A stretch of DNA of 64,000 nucleotides. It comes from Takakia lepidozioides. Lineage: Eukaryota > Streptophyta > Takakiopsida > Takakiales > Takakiaceae. Below, one piece after another: positions 33,046 through 46,121 of this stretch. Location: positions 43,292,042-43,356,041 of the forward strand of contig CM060734.1 of NCBI GenBank assembly GCA_030704615.1. The letters are read 5' to 3'. Made by a program: the position numbers and the translations under genes. The notes beneath the pieces were generated by a model that saw nothing but the letters and a program-made list of their open reading frames with translations, was not told the origin of the DNA and ran no database searches. Each line of letters opens with the position of its first letter. Position 1 is the stretch's first letter.

Positions 33046-36000
33046 ATGATGTCTGCCAACTCAACAAGTTCATCATCTTTGTCTCCTCTGCAATTTCTAA
33101 AAGTAAGGCAAATTTATGACCTGCATGGAAGCCCCGTTGCACTTCCACCAGCCTCTCTTGGCCTGCCACCACCAATTTCTTCTCTCCTTCCAACATCCCT
33201 AGACATTGGCACAATGCAAAGTACTTTGAAAGACCTGTCCTCACCTGATTCCACTTGTAGTACTCCAAGTCACTCTTCTTCTTTCTCTCAACATCAGTCG
33301 TCGTGTGTTGCTTCAACACTCCCTACCACCTGCCTGGCATCAAGAGATCATCCAGACAAAGCAGTTCATGGGGGTAATGCTATTGGCAATGATAATGGAC
33401 ATTTCTTTGCAGGCAAGACTTCAGAAAATTGTGCGCATGTGCTGGCAAAGATGGCCACTGTAGACCATGCCCAGGGGAAAGCTCTGGGTGGAACAGGCCA
33501 AGGGTCCAAATTTGAAGATACCTGTACACGTACTGAAAGTAGACCAGGCCGCCTTCAAATGGATGACTCTTTATCTGAGAATGGTCATGCATATGACAAC
33601 AGAAAGTTGCAAAACAGGGCTTGCACTTCTGACACAAGGTTTGTTTTCCCACTTTTCATGGGGTTTCTAGTGAAGAGCACATGGAAATAGTTGATTTTTA
33701 AGGATACGTCTTGGAATTGTGTGATATGTAAATACTACCAACCACGAGCCGGTGGTGTGCATGTCTGTGTGTATGAGTTTTCATGAGCGAAAGAAAGAGG
33801 GAGATAGACATGCGGCCCATCTTTCTTTGGCTTTTCTGGTAGTTACTCTGTGGCCAGGTTGAAGGAGAAAGAGGAAATTTCTTGAAAATAGTAAGTTTTG
33901 GATGCACTCACACACCCTAGCCCATGGACTTCCACACAACTCCATGCACATGCCTTCTCGTCCTTGGAGAGCCTGGTGATGATGTCCTACCATGAAGAGG
34001 AGTCAAGTGTACATGTGTGTGTGTGTCTTTTATCAGTGGGATAGAGAGAGACAGAGAGAATTGAAATTTCTCTTTGCCTTCTGTAAGTTTCTCTATGTCC
34101 ACATTGGGGGCAGAGAGATTTTTTTAAACGACATTGTCGGATGTATTCACAGGTCTTATTTAGCCAATGGACTTTCACACAACTCCATTCATGGCGCTGA
34201 CTCAGGAAATGAGCCGACGATGAATTTTCACTCTGTGGAAGCACAATCTTTCTCCATCAATGTCAATAGGCTAGAAGAAAATATGGTTGGCGCTCCTAAA
34301 ACTAGGATTACCGCCGCGGTCAGCGAACCGGATCTCCCTATACACGCTCTGGGCACACGGCAACAGCATCAGGCTCATCCTTTTCGTTTGTCAAAGTCTG
34401 AGCTTCATGACAACAAGATTGAAAAAGCATTGGCTATGGAGGATGGGCCAGCAAACCTTGACGATGGGGGGGTGTTGCACGCCACACAATCGATGCCAGT
34501 GTGGATGCCATCCGTTGTATCCTCAACAATTACTGAGAGAGCAGATGAGGAACCTCTGAAAATTGTAAACAAAGGCCCCTTACTGCAGGCACCAGAATGT
34601 GGCACAGTGGATAGTCATCATTCCAACAAAGATTCCACGACTGCAGGTCTTTCTTTCACAGATTCCTATTGTGTGACAGCTTACAAGATATTTCTAATTG
34701 TCTGGCCTTTCTCACCCTCTTTGTCTGGCTTTTGGTTTGTTTCCCTTATCTAGACTGCAGTTTCCAACATTAAACGAGGTGGTGATCACTGGGTTGCTTT
34801 CCAATGTCATCTACCAGCAGACTAGTTGCTTAGTGGCTCATTGGTACATTCATATGCACCAGTTTGCTCATAGAAAAGGTTTTTTATATTTATCTGTCAC
34901 ATGCGCATGGCAATTGTGGCTGGTAACTGGTTGTGAAACTAAAAGACAAACATGGAAGTGAGGATGAATTTCCATGTCACTTCAATATCTCCTTGCTGTT
35001 GGAGTGGGGGATACAGAAAGGTGGGCTTTGGCAGCCTTGGGGCTCTGATGTCTTGTCCTACACCTGAAGGATCTGATTGCACCGAGCTGTTCATCAGCCT
35101 TCAGTAGGTCACTCTTGTGAGGAGTAAGGGAGATCACAAGGGATTGAGGGGTTGAACCACTTCGATGGCATTTTGATCACCCTCAACTTACTTTCACAAC
35201 CTGGATTCCTAGTTATGGACTCGTTGGTTATATGGATTTCAAGAGCAGGGGTAAAGGTGGTGTAATCTATTTGCTAAGTCTCTCCAAACAATGCCTGCTT
35301 CCAAATATCAGAGTCCTAATGTGGTTTCTATGTGCTTTGTCCAGAAGTGCCACTGGCTCGAACAAAATCAATGCCCAGCAATTCATCCCCCAGTGCTGAT
35401 GAAGGGCACTTGCCCCGGTCCAACACTGAGAAGCGTCGCAGTAAGAAAAACCTTGACAATGCAAATCTTCGCGTCGTAGCGGATGCAAAGCTGTCTAATC
35501 GCCAAAAGGTTTTCCATTTCTTCCCGCATTGATGTCCATCTGTCCCTTCCCCCCTACCTTATGTCAGCTTCTCTCTCCCTTTACAACTCAAATTTAACTC
35601 GCCATGGTTGGTCCAGGTTGGGCAATGGCGTGAGTCATTCCATCAGTACCCATCCACCTGCCTTACCTTTTCTTAAACTCTTTGTCCCTGCTTCAGATCT
35701 AAACCCCACAAACGACACCCCCCCCCCCCCACCACCACCACCACATGGAGAGAGGAGGTGATGGTTTCCGAATAGCTGTATTACAGACACTTTTTTGGGT
35801 AGAAGTGATGTCTAAGATCTAAGGTATGCTGTCTGTGTTGAGGGATGGTTGAATCAGCACAGCTTACTACTGAAGATGACTTTTTTGTACTGTGACAGAA
35901 AAAGCTCATGAGGAAACTCGCAACTGTACAAACAGATGGAGCAGTTGAATTTGATGTAGGACGAAGTGCCCGTCTGGCTAAAGACTTGTTTGGGTCCAAT

Positions 36001-39000
36001 ATCTTGGAGCAAGGAAACAATGTACCTGTGATGGAGGAAGATGACGAATTTGCCCAGCAGCAAATTCCTCCCCTCACAATTGTGATGCTCATTGTGGGAA
36101 CTCGTGGTGACGTACAGCCATTCATTGCCATCGGCAAAAGATTGCAGGTTCTGTCTGTCAATCTCTGCCTCCACCTCCTTTTTCCTTTCTCATCCCAGCA
36201 TCATCAATGGGTCTGTGTAGGTAAGTCTCAAGTGGAGGAGCTTTCTTCAGCCCATTTCTTTTAGTTATCTTCTCTCTCTCTCTTGGAGTACACATCTGCT
36301 GTGTGGGTTGATAACTCCAACCAGGCTAAGTCCAAGTGGGGGTGCTCAAGGAGTGCCTAGCTTTGAACAGCAAGCAGACGCAGAGAGGAAAGACCGAGTT
36401 TTCCAGATATCCTCTAGAAATCTCTTCACACCAACATCATTCTGCTGTGTGTGATTCGCCCAATAACTAGACCCCGAAAGAGCCTGGGCTTTTAGCTCAG
36501 CCTCGAGATTTTCAAAGTTGGTAAACAGAGGTACAGGAAATTCCCTTGATGGATTTGAAGAGGGTGTCTCTCTGGTGGGAGTACCCAGGACAACGAATCA
36601 GAATGTCGATAGTCTCCAGGTTGCCCACACAACGGGCATTTGCAATCCATTGTAAGGTAAGTCATACTACCGGCGTCAACCCCTGACAAAGGTAGTTTCT
36701 GTCCCTTTGTGTTCCGCTCAAACTGGGCGTGGGATCAATGGCCACAAGGCTATGGCAAACAAATGTCTTACGAGTACATTCTCCCTCTCTATGGCCAGAA
36801 GGCTATGACAAAAAAAGTTTTATGAGTACATGTCTCTCTCTCCCTGGCGGATGTGAACCCCACAAAAGTCTCCGGGAGGGTTGGTTTCCCGGGCTGTCAA
36901 TGGCGGTAAGGCTATGGCAAAGCAACGTTCGCAGGGAACACATTCTCTTGTTCCGCCCAAACTGGGCGTGGGGTCTATGGCCACAAGGCTATGGCAAATA
37001 ATGTCTAAATAAGGACATTTTCTTTCGGAGTCCTCACTGATTTGAATGCTAAAACTATGCCTCGGCTGAGTCTGCCCATGTTTATACTGAAACTTAGTAT
37101 GTTTCACCCTCTGTCATGAACTAATGAAGTCAGTGGGGGGTTACAACAGCTTGCCATTTTTACACAAGATATAGGTGATTCGTGTTGTACTCTTATATTG
37201 ACTGCTAAGTTATTTGACAGCAATCTTTTTGGTTGTCTTCGTCTTTACGTCTTTTCTTTTCCTTGTGTCTTTATTTGGTTGTTTGTCCTCTCTTCTTTTG
37301 TTGCTATCCTTGTGCCTTTGTTTGAAATTATCCTTTCTTGGATGTGGTTTTCACCTTTGTGCCTTTCATCTTTGGGTCCCTCTCTGATTTGAATTCAGAA
37401 TTTCCTAGGCTCTCACATAGATATGTTTTAGGACTTAACGCAAGTTCCATGGATGATGGTGCATGTGCAGGAGTATGGGCATCAGGTGAGATTGGCATCA
37501 CATGCCAACTTCCGTGAATTTGTGAAGAGGGAAGGCCTGGAATTTTACCCACTAGGAGGCGACCCGAAGGTTCTTGCTGGATGTGGGTTTGCTTCTTTAT
37601 GCTGTTATTTAACTCAGTGTACTCCGGTGTGTTTTGCGTTGTTGCTTTGTGGGCCTGGGCTGCTGTATGTCTGTTCTGCTTCTTGTCTCACAAGTTCCGC
37701 TTTTTTGGCCCACAGATATGGTGAAAAACAAGGGGTTCTTGCCTTCCGGACCCTCTGAAATTTCAATACAAAGGAAGCAAATAAAGTCGATTGTCCACTC
37801 TTTGTTACCAGCTTGTACTGAACCAGATGATTCTGGTGTTCCATTTCGTGCCCAGGCCATAATTGCAAACCCTCCTGCCTACGGTATTTTCTCTCCCTCT
37901 TTCTATAACCTGGTTACCTGTCTCTGTCCATCACTAGTTTCTCAGCTCGTTAACCTCTTTTGATGAATGGATTCAAAGAGAGAGGCTTATTTGTGCTGAT
38001 TGTTTCTGTGGAGCGATATGGTTTTTAATGTTTTTTTGGTTATGCCTTTTTGTCCCTGAAGGTCTTTGTGATTTTCATGGATGCTATGGAAGTTCAGAAG
38101 GAATGCTCATCTTTAACAGCAGAGCCCACTTCTGGAGCTAGTCTTCTCTTTGCTGCATTGTTCAATGGTTGTATGTGAGCACTTCGGCAATTCTGGGCCC
38201 AAGTGTTGTATGCGCTAGGCGTAGACCCCTTTGACTGGCTGTGGGAGGGTAGTGTCATGCAAGGGGCGTCCTGCCAATGTTGCAAAAATGGTCAAGGACT
38301 AATACATCCTGACCTCATAAAGGAAAACTCATCATTTATATCTTTTGTAGGCTACCTAGGAGTGTTAGCTTACCTGCATACTACGTTTGGGCTTCAATTT
38401 GTTTTTCTGGGTGCTTCTTGTTTTGTTCTACTGTCCCATGGCCCTCTGGACCTCCTCTGGACGCAGTGAATTTCTAATTTTGCTTCTCACTTTCCCTCTC
38501 ACTGACGTGCACAATTGTTCTCTGTTCTATCACAATTGAGTGGATTTATCTCTCCCATTCAGTTGCCTTCTTCTCCTGGCTGGCCCATCAAAGCTTAGTG
38601 TGGGGTCCAATCTAAGGAGTCTATCTTCCTCCTTTCTATTATATGTTGTCTCCCCCACCTCAGAATGCTCCAAGATTACATCAGTCCTTGTTTTCACATT
38701 ATAGTCTTCAACCACAGGCACAGCACCATATGTGTCTTGTATTTCTCTATGTTATTGCCGCAGCCTGTCTGGAGTTTGGCAGCAGAGATTGGATTGTAAC
38801 TTTTTCCGTGGGGTTGTGTGGGCACAGGGCACGTTCATGTGGCAGAGTATCTCAAGGTGCCACTACATATTTTTTTTACAATGCCATGGACGTATGCTTT
38901 CTATCCTCCCTCTTGTCTAGCTTAGAGGATAGGTTGATTGTTTAGGAACTGAAACTGCTCTATGGTAGGTTAGACCTTCTCCTGCTGAAGTCAGTGAATG

Positions 39001-42000
39001 GTATGAACCTCCTCCAAAAACATAATTTTCCCTTTCATAGAACTTTATGATGATAGTACTTGCTCATATGCGAAACTATTACCAGTATGTTGTTTGCGTT
39101 CTTTCTGTTCCTCACTGGTGTGGAGCCCGTTATCTCTTTTTTAGTAAGTGCAGGCATTTTTTACATGCTCTCCTCCTTATGTATGGACCCCAATGTGTGG
39201 AACCTGTGTGCTGTACCATATCTGGCTTGGGCAGACCCACCAATGCATTTCCACATCCGCTAGCTCGCGTGAAAAATTCAGCTGGCAATCGAGTAAGTGA
39301 AATTTGCCCAGTTACTAACCGTATTTTGTCATTTACATGCTGGTAAGACTGAAACCTTGTCAGAGGTTAGTTATATTCTATCCGGCCGTGGTGTTAACTT
39401 GTCAATGCAATAGATGTGCAACGAAAAAGTCAGTTCAGTTGGACCATGGTTCTCTCTTGATTGCAACTGCTTAGGATTCTCCCAGTGTAGTGTGATTATC
39501 TCCTTGGCACATACACTGGTGTGGCTGCACCATTTCCAGAGCTCTTGGGAAATGGTACAGGATTTACAGCTAGTAGAACAGCAGCCTTACGTATCTGCTC
39601 ACAAACATCACTTGAGCAGTGTTGACAAGGTGAAGTGACAGGAAAGTTGGTTTTTATTCACTAGAGAGTTTACCGATTGGGATCTGGTGAGGGCATTCTC
39701 ATCTGTATGCTTCTGCTATCAGATAAAGTATCACTAAAATCTATCTCAAATTTCAACTGTAAGAGTATTTCATTTCTTGTGGTTCATCAGCTGTCATACC
39801 AAGTGGTCGACTCGCTTATATGGTTCGGCATCCGGGGCATCATAAACGATTATCGGAAAAAGAAGCTGAAGCTAAGGCCCATCACGTACTTGAGTGGCTC
39901 ACAAGGCTCTATTTCTGAATTACCAACTGGCTACATCTGGAGTCCACACCTGGTTCCAAAGCCTAGAGGTGTGTTCTCCTCTAGAAACGAACAGGGATAG
40001 GCCATTGGAATGATTGGAAAGGAAATCAATGTAGCATTCTATTTTCTGTACATGGACTTCGAGAATCGAAATGTACTGTAGGTACTGTAGGTTGTGGGTA
40101 GCATCTGCATTTACTGTTTTTGATGATCACCTCCACCATTATCTTCATGTATTAGGCATTTATTGAGTCTCGCCTGGGTGATAAATGTAGTTGAGGAGCT
40201 AAAAACCTGTGGCCTGCGTTTATACAGATTGGGGACCGCTGATTGACGTGGTCGGATTTTGCTTCCTGAACCTAGCCTCGGATTACAAGCCTCCTGACGA
40301 TTTATTGAAGTGGTTACAAGCTGGGAAGCCACCAATATATATTGGTTTCGGCAGCCTTGTAAGTTCATACTCACTGCCAAGCAGGGACCTGGGATGTGGT
40401 ACATTGAGTGGCCTGTAGAATCACATTTATGCAACCGCTTGTACATCTAATATTTCTGGTCAATTTCTGTCAATACTTGTTAAAGCTGTTTCCCCTAGTG
40501 TAAAGGCATTTTGAAAAAGGGACCACAATTCTGTACTAGGTGTGAGTGCTTGGATACTTCCTCTCTTTTCCTTTTTCTTTTTGTTCATGGGCGATGGCAG
40601 TGATTCTGGAGTTAACCCTCATACTCTCTACTTTAAGTCTGTGGTAGGATGTACATTATACCCAATATCATATAACAAGTGCTCAGGCACGATCATTTGC
40701 TAAGGCATGATCATTTGTAGGCCAATGGAAAATGTGCCCTTGGGGGTATGTAAGAGCCACCCTTTGCAGACCTCAAAGTAAGTACCTTAAACTTGTTCTC
40801 TTGTTAAGGAAATGGGCCACGGTTATAAAAAGAGTCCAAGATGATCTGATCAGCAAGTTGTTTGGTATGGCATCAATTGCCTTTTGTGGGTGAACACTGG
40901 TGAAGCCTGTTGAAGATCCAGATGGCATGACAAAGATCATAATAGAAACCCTCAAGAGGACACAACAACGCGGCATCATTGGCAAGGGCTGGGGTGGAAT
41001 TGGCAATTGTATGTCATCTTTATTCCACCTTTCCACACTCTTTTAAGTACCACTTTGTTGGTGTGCCTGACACTCCGCATGCTTGGTATACGCATGCAAG
41101 GTTTGGAACCAAAAAAAGGGGTCAAGCAGGAATTTGTTGTTACTTTTACCACTTTTATTAGTAGGTGCTCTTCAGGTCTCAAATCCCTCGTTGGGGATAA
41201 TGTACAATTTTGGACTTGACACTTAGAATATGTTTTGTTAACCCTTGTGAGATTGCTAATTGGTCATGTCTCAATGTAGCTTTTGGACTCATTACAGAGC
41301 ATTATGTTTCATGGATTTTCAAAGCTGCCAATCATTTGATACTAACTGGACATGGAGTCATGTTGGCAGTGTCTGAGACCCCTGATTTTGTGTACCTCAT
41401 CAACGACTGTCCCCATGACTGGCTCTTCCCTCAGTGTGCTGCAGTGGTATGTTCCACTGGTCCTCGTGTCTTTCAATAACTAGGGCATTTTGTATGCAAT
41501 AGTCATCTGTATGATTCCCTTGTCCATATGGCAAAATTGTGTGGGCCGAGGTAGCACATGTGATACCTCTTTTTCTCCTCCTCCCCAATATATAAAAGAT
41601 TCTGTCCTGTACATGAGGTATTTCATCAGTAATGTACAATGTGGTGATTATTTTGTGGGCAAAGAACTATGGGTAATGGGATGACTTAATGGGGTGTTCA
41701 ATTTGACTAAATGTACAGGTGATATTGCTTTGAGACACTGGTGACTGTGGCTGATTGCTGACAGGTGCATCATGGTGGAGCCGGCACCACAGCTGCGGGC
41801 CTCAAGGCTGCGGTACTCTCTCTGTCTCTCTGTGGGCCCCAAGAGGACTCGATACATTTTTCTTTGCAAGCTTTTTTTTCTCTTTTCCCCAGCTGGGTGA
41901 AGAGCTGGTAACTTCCTGCCAGGTCAAGACCCGTTCTGCAATTGATCCCCACCAGTAATAGCTGGGGGAATGGGTCCACTTGTCCATCTGATGTTGGCGG

Positions 42001-43360
42001 GCTGGGGATTGTGTAGACCCCACCTACTACTGTGTTGGATACTGGAGTTTCAAAAGACTTCCTATGCTAAAGCTCAGTGAACAGGGACAGATTGTGTTTG
42101 CGTTATCTAATAAATCTAGTTGAGAGAGTTACATCCATGGTGGTCAAGGATATGTGACAAATTTGGTGTATCAGGTGGACTTTACTGGTTTGAATAGCCT
42201 ACTTGTGTTTTCAATCTAGTTATGACTCACATTCTTCAAAATAGCAGCCTTTGGCTGGATATATATTTCAGTTCACAGCATCTTGGCTGAGTCACTGAAG
42301 AAAACCAGCTAGAAAATCTGAAAGAAAGGAATTTGAATTTTCTCACAGAACTTTTGTGCTGGTCTTGTTCTTTTACCCCAAATGTTTTCCAGAGAGGTAG
42401 GTCATCCTGAATGGTTGCTCAAAAAATGGGTGCTGTATACACTTGTTTATTTTAATTTTTAGTCATTACAGCTAGATATTATCTTCATCTGATATGAATG
42501 TGGTAAGGTTCTATCAGACGTTGTATTTTTAGCAATTGACATATCTTGGTGGCATGGGGAATGCAGTGCCCGACAACTATAGTACCATTCTTTGGGGACC
42601 AGCCATTCTGGGGAGACCGTGTACACGAAAAGGCTGTTGGACCTGTCCCAATCCCAGTGTCCCACTTCTCTCTGGAAAAGCTTGTTCATGCCTTCAAATA
42701 CATGCTGGACCCTGAGGTATGTATGTACATTTGCAAACTTTAACAAGACGAATACTGGAATTGGGAATTTGCAAGAAAAGTCTCTTATGGACGAGGACTG
42801 CTGTGTTCCTCGCCTACTTTTTGTTGCTGCCATCTTTAGCTTGTCCCTTTCTTACCTTGTTCTCATTGAGAACAAAGAGAACAGTAAGCAATCAGTGCCC
42901 GTGGCTAGATTGCGTAGTCCATAGTGGGAGGTCCAAATGATTGCAACTGAAGGAGGAGCCAGGGGGAATCCTTGTTGCCCCTCTATCTAAGTATACACAT
43001 CTCAGCAGTGCCATTAGCTTATGTGTCACCCTGCAAATTTTGAATTTGCAGTTATATATCCAGAAAGAATAATGGAGGGATTCCCAATTAGGGATGCTTC
43101 TGTGAGCATTGAAATGTCTTCCTTAATAATGATTGCATCAATGGCCTGTGCAGGTGAAAAAGAGAGCTACTGAATTAGCCAAAGCCATGGAGACAGAAAA
43201 TGGCATTGAGGGTGCCGTTTCTGCCTTTCATAAACACATTCAGAAGCACTTGCCAGAACTCATGCGAGATAAATTTCCAGAATCCCCTCAACCTAGTGCG
43301 GTTCGTAAAACTCTTATCAAATTTGGTAGGTCATCGTGTTGGACTTTCAAGACGAGCTGA
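33046..43360 (+). CDS. UGT80: UDP-glucose:sterol 3-beta-glucosyltransferase, UGT80 family (931 aa, 15 exons)
   Basis: Exons are 33046-33638, 34153-34646, 35345-35508, 35899-36147, 37471-37582, 37716-37883, 38828-38891, 39235-39292, 39791-39968, 40228-40358, 40906-41008, 41370-41446, 41765-41812, 42567-42716 and 43154-43360. All junctions keep phase (932 codons with stop). Exon 4 has the GT28-type N-terminal strand TIVMLIVGTRGDVQPF. Exons 5-9 give GHQVRLASHANFREFV, YPLGGDPKVLAGYMVKNKG, HIFFTMPWTPTNAFPHPL and SYQVVDSLIWFGIRG. Exon 13 has the sugar-nucleotide-binding VHHGGAGTTAAGLKAA (about 798-813), continuing CPTTIVPFFGDQPFWGDRV. The enzyme makes steryl glucosides at membranes. The first 420 residues are Ser/Pro/His-rich and unlike the shorter N-terminus of known plant enzymes. 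The 3' end may be spliced further after Phe-Gly (GTAGGT at 43325). Confidence 0.9.
36712..37010. repeat. Degenerate repeats in an intron of the glucosyltransferase gene
   Basis: ATGGCCACAAGGCTATGGCA recurs at 36738, 36791 (changed), 36900 (changed) and 36976. TTCCGCTCAAACTGGGCGTG occurs at 36712 and, almost unchanged, at 36951. Spacing is irregular (53-109 bp), so this looks like a nested or partly deleted duplication. Confidence 0.65.
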
Positions 43361-45713
43361 TTCGCATATTGTTTGGGCAGTTGGTCATGCCTGATCCTTT
43401 CGATTCGGTTGGGGATGTGAAGTAGTATCCTCAGACATTCTCATATCAACATTGTATATTTAGTATCACTCTGCCATTTAAGTAAAGCTTACTACAGGGG
43501 CAGTCAACCTACCAACCTTGTTTTTCAAGGATCAAGGAAGGTTGACTGGAGGTTTCAGGAGAGAAACATGGAATGTTTGAATGTGCTTACATAGCGCGCA
43601 TAGAAAGAAGCTCCCAACTCCTGGGTATAGGGTACTCCAGCATTCAGTTGATTGTCAACTAAGTGTTTCATGTGTAGAAGACGAAGGGAATTCCCCAAGT
43701 CAATGGTACTGGAGCAGCTCCAACTTATTCTTCTGTTGCTCCATGTGAGTTCATCAACACAATTAGTGGCAGTGTCCAAAGGAGATGATCTTTTTTCCGC
43801 TTATGTAGTGCTCTGCCACAGCAAGCTATTTTGACAGCTTCTCTACGACAGTGCCTCATTATTTTCCCCAAGATCACCTGAGGGTTTGACCCTAGAGACT
43901 GTAGAGTGGATGGAGGTTTCTCTGAAAGAGTAGTGGGTTTCCCCCATCACATCTTTCTTGTTATTTATATGCCCATCATAATGTGGATTGTAGATTCAAC
44001 CCCGGTCTTGTGTGAAAACTGCAGTGGTCAGTTTTGATTTGAATGTTGAAGAGGTTAATGAGCATCTACTCCTGGACGAAGTACTCGGGGTGTCTGTGGG
44101 GAGGAAGATTGTGTGAAATCTTCATATCTGGGGGGTTGGTGGCATGATGCAGCGCAGCAGCATTTACCTTTCAGCTTCACAGAGTGGGTTGTTCCTGATC
44201 AACTACGTCAATGACACTTTCTCCAAAGCCTGCGGTCTATTTTTGCAAGTCATACGTCTCTCGAGTTTTTGTTTCTCCACTTCGAAACTGCAAGTCTATT
44301 CTAGCCAATCTTGGATGCAAGTGGACACTATAAAACAATCTTGCATTTCTTCCTCATCGAAATGATCTCTCACACTTACCATGTTATCATTTAATATTTG
44401 TAGATGCTACATTGGGTAGTCTGATTGATTCTTGGTAGTACCTTGTCTCTTATAATCTAACTTACATGGTTGCCTTTTCTAATCTACAAGATTGTCTTTT
44501 CCACCCAATGCGTTCTTTCTCTGTGTCGTAGACAACGAGGAGATCCTTGAATGCTTGAGCTGCCATACAGAAGTCATGTACTGTAAAAGTTAGATACTGA
44601 TGTGTGCTAATACGGATGTCACTTCAATATGGCATTACACGGCCAATCTTATGCAAAAATCAACTATGTGGAATGATTGAAGGAGCGATAGAGATAGTAC
44701 CACCAACAGTGCTAAATGGAAACTGAGTCTCCTTTACAGCCGAAAGACACATTTTTTCTCCGCGGGCCTGCGATAAAGTGTACACCCGACCTTTTAACAC
44801 ATTGGTCTGTACACAATACATTGGTTTTACATAACATACGCAATTGTATTGCAACAAGCCAACGATCATTGAAAATGAGATCAAAATCATAGCATCATGT
44901 ATACAAAAACCAAGTCGTATATTGGATATTATAAATATGCTAGAGAAATTATGGATCTAAAACTTACAGCCACCATTAGATATCCGCTAGGTGCAATTGT
45001 CAAAGGTGAGATGCTTTTGAAGCGCAATAAGCTGCTAACACTCACTCCACCCTTGAACTCCAGCGTTAACGATTTTGATCTCATATCTTTTAGTGGGTTG
45101 AATAACCCATTCAAACTGTCCAACAAAACTCATCTATTAGTACTCCACCACGCCGCGGCGCCTCAGCCCCGGCCACCAGCCCCCCCCCCCCACTCTAATG
45201 TTATTTTTACATTTTAATGTAAAGCAGCCAAAAAAATAAAGTAAAGTGAAGTTTCTAGAGAGTATTTCGCCACGTTATAGCTTCTTGGGGCTTTAATTGT
45301 ATAATAAAAAATCAGATATAAGATCAATTCATAAGTTTGTGAAATTGCACTACTCGTTTTTTCCCTCTTTTTATAAAATTAAATGGCTATGCCTGTAAGG
45401 GTGGGGGATAATGAAAAAGGTATATATAATTGTGAATGGGTTATGAAATAGACACACTTTATACATGTGAGATTAGAGCTCCTAAGTTTGCCAAAACAAG
45501 CAAATGGATGGTGCATGATCTGATAGTCACCGGGGTGCAGTCTGCCAACAAATGTTGTTCGACACATTCTGATTATGACCCAGCCGGGTATAATGAAGTC
45601 GGTCAGCTTCCTTTTGTACCTAAGCCCATGAAGCCAATTAACGAATTTTCTGGTTGATACACAAATGCAGTCTATTCAATACTCTTCTTGCGCGACATGG
45701 CCCATATACTTAC
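43361..45713. other. Spacer; transition to AT-rich DNA
   Basis: This includes the UGT80 3' UTR and any 3' end of the minus-strand protease gene. It has an imperfect inverted repeat near 43497-43552 (GTCAACCT ... AGGTTGAC). Open frames at 44897-45217 and 45436-45657 (plus) have no domain I recognise. A C-rich tract lies at 45180-45191. Confidence 0.4.
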
Positions 45714-46088
45714 AGCATCAACAAGAGCATCGAAAAGTTTTGCAACCAAATATGTGAGGACGCAGCCGCTATCAAATAAAAAATATCGATCCTTTTCTTC
45801 ATTCATATCCGTCATTAGAGTTGATCCGTATTTTACATTTTTAATTTCCGTATAGTATCCATGTAAAACCCTGCCTTTATATCATTCACATGTAATCCCG
45901 CATCCCCACATAAGAATACTCAGATGTATTAGAAAGTACTTTTTTTAATACATTTTAATAAACGTCTATTCTATATTTATGATTCTTGTATTCCAATGTA
46001 AATTTGATCTAAATTGATATTGCATAAACATGAATGAATAAATGAATATTTCATCTTTAGATTCATGTGTAGAAATTGTTTAGACTAT

Positions 46089-46121
<33 letters not shown>

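Noticed and set aside
44897-45217. Organelle DNA insertion
   Set aside because: The open frame and its flanks do not read as any plastid or mitochondrial gene I recognise.
45436-45657. Missing C-terminal exon of the aspartic protease on the minus strand here
   Set aside because: None of the three minus frames gives the expected A1 C-terminal motifs.
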